Source of the DNA: Ilyonectria destructans
Taxonomy: Eukaryota > Ascomycota > Sordariomycetes > Hypocreales > Nectriaceae
DNA length: 64,000 bases
Direction: 5' to 3'
NCBI GenBank assembly: GCA_020740775.1
Contig: JAHEWK010000002.1
Location: forward strand, 2,604,001 to 2,668,000
The notes beneath the pieces are model-generated. The model saw only the letters and a program-made list of their open reading frames with translations. It had not been told where the DNA came from and ran no database searches. Shown here piece by piece: positions 26,501-36,348 of the stretch. Position numbers and translations under genes: made by a program. The first letter of the stretch is position 1, and each line of letters begins with the position of its first letter.

Positions 26501-29500
26501 TTAGGGAAATCGTCTTTCAAGCAAAATTGTGGCCGAGAGTCTCTCCAATACTTTTTCTACAGCAGCTTACCAACTCCAGATGGTGCCATCTCTCTGGTGA
26601 GTGGAAAGACAGCATTGTGGCATATGGAGAAGCGATCGCGGCCCTTCAGCAAGCCAAACGACTCGTGCAATTCCAACATCACGAGGTTGATCTCCTAAAG
26701 GAACTCGAAAATTTGGGCCCCAGAGGCTGGGACCCTCGGGAATATCCAGAATGGCTTTTACTCGAATGCGAGAGCGGAATCATGATTCGCGAGGCCCAGC
26801 AGCAAATTGCCAAGCAGATGATGAATCCACCCGATGGGCGGAATGCCATGATGCAGCTCAACATGGGAGAGGGAAAATCCACCGTCATCGCTCCTATCAT
26901 TGCGGCAGCTCTCAGCGATGGCTCAACACTTGTGCGTGTCATCGTGGCAAAGCCACAGGCCAAGCAAATGTTTCATTTCCTGGTGTCGAAGCTTTCGGGC
27001 TTGCTTGATCGACCAGTATACCAGTTCCCATTTTCGAGGGCGATTCGTATGGATCCAGGAAAGGTGGACGCCCTTCGTCAACTAGTCACAAAATGCATGG
27101 AAGAGGGAGGCATTCTGCTGGTCCAACCCGAGCATTTGCTTTCATTCCAATTGATGGGCCTTGAATACCAGATCGACGGGGCCACCGAGGTTGCTGGTAA
27201 GCTATTGGAGATGCAGCGCTTCTTCGACAAAAGCTCAAGGGATGTGGTTGATGAGAGCGACGAGAACTTTAGTGTCAAATTCGAACTCGTCTATACCCAC
27301 GGCCAACAACGACCTATGGAGCATAGCCCAGAACGATGGGTTGTGATTCAAGAAGTTCTAGGACTTTTTGCGAAGTTTGCCAATGAGATCAAGAAGAAGT
27401 TTCCTGAGTCAGTCGATTTAGATGACCGGTACAGTGAGAGGGTTCCGAGAATACGTGTTCTCCGTCCCGATGCCGAGCGCCTCCTCCTGAGTCGCCTTGC
27501 TAGTCATATTTGTGACAAAGGGATCACTGGACTTCCTCTTGCACGACAGCCTCTCAGCACAAGACTATCTGTCCGACGCTATATACTTGAACCGGTACCA
27601 TCACCAGAAGATATAGCAGCCGTCGAGGACAGCCCTTTTTGGGCTGAGACAACCGTCCACAATATTTTGCTTCTTCGTGGCTTGCTCGCAGGGGGCATTC
27701 TTGCATTCGTATTCGGCCTCAAGCGATGGCGTGTCAATTACGGCACGGACACAAAGAGGGAGAAGAAAACCCGACTTGCTGTGCCCTTTCGAGCGAAGGA
27801 CAGCCCGACTCCTCGGTCCGAGTTCAGCCATCCAGATGTCGTCATTGTCCTTACCTGTCTGAGTTATTATTATAGTGGCCTAGAAGACGAGAATCTCTTC
27901 GATGCACTCAATCTTCTCACGCGGTCTGACAATGCGGATCTGGAATATCAAGCATGGGTTGTAGCGGCGCCAAGTTTGCCCTTAGCCTTCAAGCAACTAA
28001 ACGGCATCAACCTTCGGGATCGCGTTCAGTGTACCTCAGAGGTTTTCCAGCATCTCCGATATTCCAAGGGAGCCATCGACTATTTCCTGTCGCACATGGT
28101 CTTCGCAAAGGAGTTGAAGGAGTTCCCACACAAGCTCACAGCTTCTGGGTGGGACTTGGGCAAAGTGAAGCAAAACCCCACGACGGGCTTCAGCGGAACC
28201 AACGATTCCAGATACGTGCTGCCGTTGGATGTCAAACAATTGGACCTGCCTGAACAAAAGCATACCAACTCATTGGTATTGGAGTATTTATTGGGCTCGG
28301 AAAACGGCACTGCCTTGATGCCACCTCGTGGTGAAGGTGCTAATTCGGACTGCGAAGCGCTTCTCGACATGGTGACCAAGATGGGGTCAAACACTCGCGT
28401 TATTCTTGACGTCGGCGCCCAAGTCATTGATCTCAATAACCGAGACTTTGCTGAGGCTTGGTTGAAAATGTATGAAGGCGATCCCACAACACAAGCCGTG
28501 GTCTTTTTTAGCGACGCCGATGAGCTCATGGTCCTAGACCATTCGGGCAAAGTCGAAGTGCTTCAAACGTCGCCATTCGCGAAGCTCTTGGATCAGTGCC
28601 TCATCTTCCTTGACGAAGCGCATACGAGAGGCACAGACCTGAAGCTCCCAGAGTTCTATCGCGCGGCGGTGACGCTAGGTGCGAACTTGACTAAGGACAG
28701 ACTTGTACAAGGTAAGAAGACAATATCTCCTGACTTATCGGATGGTTACTAACATCTCAGCGTGTATGCGGATGCGCAAACTAGGAAAAGGACAGTCCGT
28801 CGTGTTTTGTGTCCCAAGAGAGATTGAAAGAAAAATCTCAAGGCAGCGAGAAACTTGGTCATCCTCCCAGCCACCAGTCCCCGCTGGCGATCTTGAGACC
28901 TGGGGTCTTGATGCCTTGAGATCCTGGATCGGTGGTCTCTGGGTCTCTTGGTGGCGGCGTGGAGGGCTCCCTCAGTCACTTCTACGTCGTCTGGAGTCCC
29001 GCGTTTGTTCCCGACTGGTTTCAGAGGAGACCGAAAGACTTACCGTCTCAGACGTCGTCTGCTGGGCCATCTCGGAGACTTGGACCGATCTGCGACGCAC
29101 CATCCCGTTGTGGGTTACACAAGGCCTCCGATTCTATCAACAAGACCGAATCTGGGAACAGTTCCAGCTCCCCCAGGGTGACCAAAGCCAGAGAGTAGAA
29201 TGGGCCCGGCGATTCCTGGAGGAGGAAGCACAGAGTCTGGACCAACGATATCGCCCACGCACTACCCGCCAAAATGTCTCTGCTATAATGGACCAGGTCG
29301 CTCCCGCCATTGGAGAACGGTTTCAGCATCAATGTCATCAATTTGGCATCACCGAGTTTGGCACAGCGTCGTTGCAGGAAGAGCAGGAGAGAGAGCTCTC
29401 CCCCGAAACCGAGCAGGAACGACAAGTGGAAAAGCCTCCCCGTGTAAAGGCGGCTGACCATGCAATCGACTCAGGGTTACGTGACTTCATCAAGCACGGA

Positions 29501-30223
29501 GAGCTGCCGGACGATCGCAAGGGATTCAAGCCCGCTTTTATGGCCCTCGGCAACACAACAGCAGCGAAACATCTCGATGTTGCGGAGTTCCCCTCACATG
29601 TCTGGGTTACAGATGACTTTGCCAGGACCATCCAAACTATATCCCTAGAAACAGACTGTTCAGACTCATTCCAGCGTCCAGTACAATGGGTCCTGACAAG
29701 CGCCTCTCCGGGTGATTCGGTCGTCCGGCATATTGTTATCATCAGCCCATATGAGGCGAATGAGCTACTACCAAGGATCCAGGCGTCTAGATTTGCCACA
29801 CTCCATCTGTACTCTCCTCGAATCAATCTCGGATTCCAGCCTCTGGATCACTTGGGCTTATACACTGTCCCGCAAAGAGCACCCAGACAGGAAATTTCTT
29901 GCGAACAACGCATCCAGATAAATCTCTTTGCCGGTCAACTATACCTTTCCTCTTTTGAAGAGTACACCAAAGTCTGCGACGCGCTCGGGCTGGCATCGCG
30001 TCCTACTGAGGGCCTCGTCATCCTAGAGGCAGATGGCTTCATCCCGCCTGATTTGAAGGAGGGCAAAGTTACCAATCAGTCCGGGTTTACGAAGAGCCCG
30101 GTCAAGTTCATGAAGGTTCTGATGTCGGGTATACGGCAGAATTGCGAGGCTATAGAGAAGACGTGCATGGGCAAGATTCTGGATGGCGTGCTTTTGGCGG
30201 AGGAAGATTTTGTAGAGGGTTAG
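20553..30223 (+). CDS. Giant DUF6606/DUF3638/DUF3645 protein with helicase-like motifs
   Basis: Three exons give 3186 residues: 20553-20874, 20936-28711, 28761-30223. Introns have GTATAG/CCTAG and GTAAGA/CTCAG ends with TACTAAC-like branch sites, and both joins keep frame. The N-terminus (LNYLFHHIFLPPKLP) matches the start of the DUF6606 region. The DUF3638 part contains QLNMGEGKST with Lys 2088; the DUF3645 part contains DEAHTRGTDLKLP near 2667-2679 and a conserved MRMRKLGKGQSVVF stretch. Fungal databases usually label this family 'ubiquitinyl hydrolase 1'; I see no recognisable deubiquitinase catalytic triad. Further motifs (VDESDE near 2212-2217; LLVQPEHLLSF near 2168) suggest a SecA/SF2-type motor. 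The length is normal for the family. SINE-like copies flank the gene on both sides. Confidence 0.85.
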
Positions 30224-30544
30224 TGTAACCTACACGCATGGAGTCTGTAACACCAGATTGACGAACAGATAATTCCTTATTTTATTGAACAAGATCTCCT
30301 TTCAAGTCACTCCCAATAGACGTGTTTATTCGGGCCTGAATTCTCGTACAAATCCGCTGTCTGCACACAGAGATGAAGCTAGTTTGCAAAAAGTGTGCGC
30401 CAACGTGCAAGGCTTCCAGATTGTTTGACAAAATCCCACCAATGTAGTACAGATTTTCTTTCCATTTTACTCCCTCTTTTATATTGACTTTCCTATCTCG
30501 AGGGAGATTCTTTACAATTTTTGTTTAGGCCGCAAGGGTTTTTT
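30224..30544. other. 3' region of the giant DUF gene
   Basis: No gene. The sequence becomes T-rich toward 30540 (TTTTACTCCCTC, TTTTTTTTGTGG) and leads into the SINE-like copy 2. Confidence 0.5.
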
Positions 30545-30660
30545 TTGTGGGAATCGAACAAGGGTGGTTAGGCAGGAATGCGAATCCAGACAGTTCAAAT
30601 TCTTGCGCTCAACTCCAACCTCTACATGTTCACGGGCAAATAATGGCCATTTCCAAGCAA
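30545..30660 (-). mobile_element. SINE-like tRNA-derived element, copy 2
   Basis: On the minus strand this copy carries AACATGTAGAGG, an A-box-like GAGCGCAAG, a B-box-like TTGTTCGATTCCC and then an immediate A8 run. The spacing between the GGGAATCGAAC and ACATGTT landmarks is 75 nt here and 76 nt in copy 1. Shared blocks outside the tRNA-like part argue for a common element rather than two independent tRNA relics. The T-arm stem is not base-paired, so it cannot be a working tRNA. It lies about 320 nt after the stop codon of the giant gene. Confidence 0.5.
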
Positions 30661-30679
30661 ACGGGATGCTCTAGACCGT

Positions 30680-31180
30680 CTTTCGACGAGGTAAGTCAAA
30701 GATCTCCCACTCTTTTTAGTGTATACAGTAGGCTGATGGTGAACCCAGCAAGCGGAGCATTAGGTCTGCCCCACATATTGGCCTGCAAGGTGGGGAGACT
30801 CGGTTGGGATTGCAGCGGTTAGATCGTCCATTCATTCCGGCACTTTACGTGCAAGTCATTCTGCCTGTGAACGGCTAGGGACACGATTAGCTTTGTTTCA
30901 GGCCGCTTGTTACAGGTCTTGCTAGTTTTGCCCGGTGGCATCTGTACGAGGCCGGTCAGTACGCGCTGGACGCTCTGCAAGCCACTTACAAGAAGCAACT
31001 TCAGGCGTTTCTCCAGCCTCGTCTTCCGCACACGCACCTATTGGCCAGATTACCATTAGGACTGATTGGCACATCCTCCTGGTGATTGCTTATTCATATG
31101 TCTCATTTCCCCGCTTCAACAATCCCAAACTTGGCCGTTCCCAGGCTCAACGTTTCTTCCTCAAACATCCATCTTCCACC
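30680..31180. other. Upstream region of the 620-residue gene
   Basis: No gene is supported. The plus-strand frame leading into the next gene is open from 30935, but the first ATG with recognisable family-like sequence is at 31181. Confidence 0.45.
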
Positions 31181-33188
31181 ATGATTGTGGATAGCATCCG
31201 ATTCTGGTGCGGCCTTTGCCGGTACCACTACGAGCCAGGAGATGAGCTCGTAGTTTGTTAGTTTCCCCTGCTCTCCATAATGCGACGGTCGGCTAATATA
31301 CCCAGTGAGCCGGTACGATTGCCTCACCAAGAAATTCAAGTATCACCCCAAACTCATGATACCGCCCCTCGGCCAACATGGGGCCGATGACTACATATAT
31401 CGACCTAACTTGTCTGACGCACCCCTCAAGGACGGTGAGTTCATGGCCACGGGCTTACACGTAGAGTGCCTTGCTCTCGTCGATCGATTTCCGCATCAAC
31501 TATCAGAAACCCTACAAGCGGTTGCGTATGAATACGTTCCGTCGTTGGCAGAAATCGAACGACGCCGCCGCTGGATGCGATTTAAATTTACCACAGACTT
31601 GTCCGGCAGCCTGCCGAGACTGGTTGGGGACATTCTCTATAATGTCGTTCCCCATTGCTTGCCCTCGCTCACGTTGGCCTATCTCCAATCTGCCGCCGAG
31701 TCACTTCCCAACCCAGCAGGTCGAACCACAGTTCGGGCCTCACACGACATTTGGATCCAGCGAGTCATGTTTGAGGGCGTGGATTATATCGGGGCCGTGT
31801 CAAACACGTCTCCTCCCGAGGAAGAGAAAGCCAAGGGGGGCCATGCCCAACTTCGGCGACCGGCGGGCCGGATGGACATGGTGTATGTGGCGCACGACCA
31901 TATAGGCATCAGAAAAATCTTCTTGTGGGACTCTATGAGAGACCTAGAGATGCCTCGATGCCCAGGTCTCTGGTGGGTGGCTATACCAGTGGGCAAGGGC
32001 GGCTCGCTCCAATGTTTCACTGACGTAAGTGTCAACCTGCTGTGGACGAATAAATTACTAACAAGTACAGGGCGTGAAACTACGAAAAATGACAAGCACC
32101 AGCTTCATGAACGGCTCTGCGTCAAAGCCGTGTGACAAGCGCTGGGCTGTCCCTCAATCCCCCAGGAACACCTTCCGCTGGGTCCAGATCCATCAAGCCA
32201 CACCTGCAATCTCCCGGATGGACTTTTTCCAGTGTAACCACCCGGACATCCAGGCATACTCGGCAGCCTGGGACGATGGCCGCCTCCTGACGCTTCACGC
32301 TCACACTGGCGCGGTGGGCGATTTCGAAACGTACAAAACGCGGGTAGCGCAGCATAACCCGAACGTGTTCTGGTTCTACATGCCCATGGATCCGGGCGAA
32401 CTCATCGCGGAGATATGGGCGCATGCGGAAACTCCGACTCGATTCCCATCATACATTATCATCGTAAGTAAAACAACTACCCAGTCATGAAGCGCGGCAC
32501 TAACAACCAATAGATGAAGACAACCAAAGGCCGCATTTGGGCGATCGGACCGCAGCCTAGGACCATAAAAATTCCCGAGTGGCGTCTCTTGGATCGGCCG
32601 AAGAAAACTCCAAGCCGTATCTTCTTCGAAGAGAGCTGGATCGGTTCTACCAAGATGGCCTTTGAAACCCCAGAACCGGCAAAAATCGGAGCCTACTATC
32701 CGGTGGTGATCCCACGATCGCCCTATCCCCGCCTCACACCAGAGGAGCTGGCCACTGAAGTTGCAGTTGAGTCGAAGTGCATCTACGATGCGCAAGAGCG
32801 GCCAAAAGTGAAAGAGCAGCGTCTAATGGAGCGCGAATACTTCTACTCCTCGGCCTCATTAACCGGGGTAGTCAGAGTAATCCCCTGCCGATCCAGCTGC
32901 AACGGGGAGTCGGCCATCGTTGGTTTGCTTCTGCAGTACAAGGATGGCCGTCAAAGGACTGTTGGACGCGTTCAGTTAAACAGCCTTGATCCGCCGCTTG
33001 GAGTTACGCGCTCGACGGAAAGGATGATGTATCGGCTCTCCAAGGACAAACGGAAGATGCTGCAGTTGAAGGTTTTCGAGCATGATCCGGGAACCGAATG
33101 GACTATTCTGCCACAGTCCGGGAATCTGGGTTGGTGGCTTATGGCAAGATGGAGCATCATTTGCGAAGTCTTTCACGAACCGGAATAG
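31181..33188 (+). CDS. Conserved fungal protein of unknown function with N-terminal Cys/His motif
   Basis: Four exons give 620 residues: 31181-31256, 31306-32024, 32071-32463 and 32514-33188. Introns of 49, 46 and 50 nt have GTTAGT/CCCAG, GTAAGT/TACAG and GTAAGT/AATAG ends, and all joins keep frame. The N-terminus has C10-x2-C13 and then H77-x2-C80, a spacing that could bind zinc. The rest is mixed alpha/beta without a recognised fold and without signal peptide or membrane segments. Similar multi-exon hypotheticals occur in many Sordariomycetes. The start at 31181 is chosen because the short first exon reads directly into the Cys motif. A five-unit hairpin array begins 46 nt after the stop codon. 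I do not assign a function. Confidence 0.65.
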
Positions 33189-33233
33189 CTGAATGGTTAT
33201 TACCAGAAGCTCATATATAATTAACATAGTGTG

Positions 33234-33337
33234 TTTGGTGTTTTTCGACACCTGTTTGGTGTTTTCAGACACCTATTTAGTGTTTTCAGACACCTTTTTG
33301 GTGTTTTTAGACACCCACTGGGAAGTTTTCAGACACC
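33234..33337 (+). repeat. Tandem 21-bp repeat of small hairpins
   Basis: Five units start at 33234, 33255, 33276, 33297 and about 33318 with an exact 21-bp period. The core is TTTGGTGTTTTCAGACACC, in which GGTGT and ACACC pair around a 6-nt loop. Units 1, 2 and 4 keep the stem perfectly; unit 3 has one change (AGTGT) and unit 5 is degenerate on its left arm. The array lies just downstream of the 620-residue gene and may be in its 3' UTR or terminator. Confidence 0.9.
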
Positions 33338-35640
33338 CACCTGTCAAGATAAAATGACACATTTCTTTTACCATTGGAGTGGCCCAACATCATCTTGATT
33401 GTGCGTGTGCATGACAAGATCTCTCGATTGATGTCTTCCCCAGAGACTGCAACACTCGCCAGGTTCAATCCACCTACGAATCGAGATTTGTGTAAATTAT
33501 CAAGTACAAAATACAACGCCAATGATTACCCAGTGCTGGGGAAAGCCATGTTGGTGGAAGCCATGTTGGTGGCACCCCTGTTGATATCCCCGCGCGAAGT
33601 GCTGATCAGGGTCCTTGACCGCCATCGTGCAATTTCGAAGTGGGCATGACTACGGGGGTTCCAGAAAAACCCTTGCCCGGGAGCTGCTAGGGGCAGACTG
33701 GGGTTGTTAAAGAGAGAGCATTCGCTTGCTGTTTCATGGTCGATTCCGTCGTCTTGGTTCATATGGGTCGACCTGACATGTGAATGCTGCTAGACGGTCA
33801 TCAGCGTACGTAGACTTCCAGCACTCATGCGCATACTCGGACCGTCTTTTTAGTCTCTGGGCGAAGATAGCGATCGAGTCGGAGGGTCCGATAGGCAGCA
33901 GATATCGGAATGGAGACTCGAGGCTACGTTAAAGGCTTGGCTGGGGTGCGGATGTCCAGAACGAGCGAGGCGCATCCCACCACATTCCACAGATAGGCGG
34001 CCACATGGCAATCAAGAATGACTGATTGAGTGATGGTGGCTGACAAATTGTTGGGCACATGTGTGTCTCTGGTGGACTGGACTGGACTGGGCTGGATTTA
34101 AACGAGTTTCATATTCTGGTTGCAATGCGTTGTGTGCAACTGACTGCGCTGCCAACAAAGAAAAACGCCCGAGCGAATGCACGTGTGATATGTGTGTGTG
34201 TGTGTCTACGGATGTGGTGGATGTGGTGGATGTTGTGGATGTCGTGTATGTCGTGTCTGAGGTGTGTCCCGCGCTGACGGTGAATGTGGGTGTGTGCCTG
34301 AGCGTCGGGAGTCGTGACAAGGGGCCGCGAGCGGTATATTCACCACAGTCGTCCAATCACTCGGGAGTGTATGGGCTGGATAAAATCCGACTGGACGAGG
34401 CGAGGTTGATTCCCCTTGCAGGGTGACTTCTCGGTGTGCGTGAGCGTGCGTGTGCGTGTGTGTGAGCGAGCGTCTGTGCGTGTGCGGGTTGCGGGTTGCG
34501 ACGATGAATGAAGGGCCCGCCCGCCCATCCTGAGAGCGATCGGGCTAGGGACGGGGCTCATGGAAGTGAAGATTGAAACCCTGTGAATTAGACCCTTGAA
34601 TAGAGGAAAGCATGCCAATTAGATAACCTGTCTCCCTGCTACTTTCTCTACCCATCCATGGCGACGGATCGAACGACACGCCTCCGGCCCGCCCCCGGAA
34701 AAGCCGGAGAGGTAGACTCGGAGACTCGGCTGACATGCAATAGAACCGATTGATTATTCCGCATCTCACCAACCCCTGCATCCTTGCCTCGGGAGCGTGA
34801 AGATGGAGCGCCCGAGGTAATACCGCCCGTTGATGCCACGATTCGAGGTACGTAGTGCGTGTATCGTCATTCTCGTAGCCTCTGGCATTGTCGTCATCGA
34901 AACCGCCGCTGTCACTAGAGGGCCCCATCTGTCCGGTTCCCCTAGGCCCGGCACATGTGGCCTAATGGCCGGCGAAGCCCAAGCCCAAGCCTTCCGCCTG
35001 GCAGTTTGACCTGGGCCAGCAGTTTGACTCGGGAAAGTCACGGCTCAAAAAGCCAAGACAAGACGGCATCTCGTGAGACACATGGACGGAGCCTCGAACA
35101 TCAAACTTCCCAAGGGCAATGTCAAGAGGCACGCAGATGGCGGCGGATCCGACCGTGTTCCAGCAACCACGTACCAGTGCTCAGCCAGTCGGGGGGTGTC
35201 GGGTGGCGGTACGGGTCAGTCCGCCTCCATCCCCATTCCAGCGCCACTGAGACTGACTTCCGGGCTAGAGAGGGGAAATCGCACAGGGGTCGGCTATCCC
35301 AGTTCCAGCAAAGGTTCGCAGCGTCCACAGGGGGCCCAGCGCTGGATTGGCCCGGCCACATCACTACCACGAGAGCCCTGTTTCCGCCAGCGCCCCCACA
35401 TGCCCGCTAACACTCCTGCCCGCCCCGTTCCAACGTGCAACGCGCCCACTAAAACTGCCACTAATGTGGGCGCGCTGTCCGCCTACACAGAAGGCTGATT
35501 ATTACCGGGTGCCGAGGGCCCCATGGACGATGAATGGAACCTATGGAACCAGTGGAACTCGCTGGCAACTTGTTACTGTAGCTGGTTAGCTGGTTAGCTG
35601 GGTACCTTAGCACCTTAGCTGGCAAGCTGGCTCCCCACAC
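33338..35640. other. Intergenic region with GT-rich microsatellites
   Basis: No gene is supported. Between about 34189 and 34260 lies a TGTGTG run followed by GATGTGGTG/GATGTCGTG repeats. Between 34436 and 34500 lies a second GCGTGTG/GTGAGCG-rich tract. Such alternating purine-pyrimidine DNA can adopt Z-form. Near 35575-35630 there is a short TAGCTGGT repeat. Confidence 0.6.
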
Positions 35641-36348
35641 TTTTTTTCACGGCACGCGCACACGAGCCCACCGCTGCCATTACCGCCATTGCATACGCCG
35701 TACGCCGCTACAAGAGCGTCGGGCAGCCGTTTAGCCCACCTCATCGCGAAGTCCCAAGGCTCCGTCACCGTCTTTCCTTTATTTTGCCGTGCCCGTTGCC
35801 GTCGACATCGTCTCGTCCCTGAGTCACGTTCCCTGCCAGCCGTGCCTCCATCACTCTCTTGCCGCCTGTCCGCCCCCCGAAACCACGCTGCCGCCGTGCC
35901 CTGTACCGAACGGTCCCTGAAGCTCCCAGCAGCCAGCAGCCAGCTCCAGGACCCTGATCACCGCCCCTGGACTGTCCGTGCTGTGCCTTGCGTTCAGCGG
36001 GACCCATCTGCGTCATACCTCGCCCTCGACAGACAGACATTCATCCTCCATCCATCCCTCCCTCGCTCCCTCCAGTTCAACCTCCTGTCCGACCTCCCCT
36101 TCGAACTCGCCCTCGCACGCCGCTATCTGGTTCAAGGGCGTTCTCAGCCTCCGTCTTTCCCAACCGCGAAATCTCCATCCAATCGACTTCCGCGACACCC
36201 GCTCCTTCGGCATTCGGATCGACCTCCGGATCGACCGCCCTTTCTCAACTCCTCGACAACAACTACGACCCGTTCGCACCTCCATGTCGCTCCAATAATC
36301 TTCCCCTACAACTCTCCGATCCTCTCTCCGTCCGCTCTGGACGGAATC
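35641..36348 (+). promoter_or_regulatory. CT-rich leader of the coiled-coil gene
   Basis: The plus strand is rich in CTCC, CCTC and TCCATCC tracts (especially 36000-36120 and 36280-36340). The frame happens to be open from 35689, but its translation is a low-complexity Pro/Ser/Arg mixture. I infer a 5' UTR and promoter rather than coding sequence. Confidence 0.5.

Noticed and set aside
35689..36348. In-frame N-terminal extension of the coiled-coil protein
   Set aside because: The extension is encoded by CT-rich leader-like DNA with no domain. The 36349 ATG begins a more protein-like sequence.
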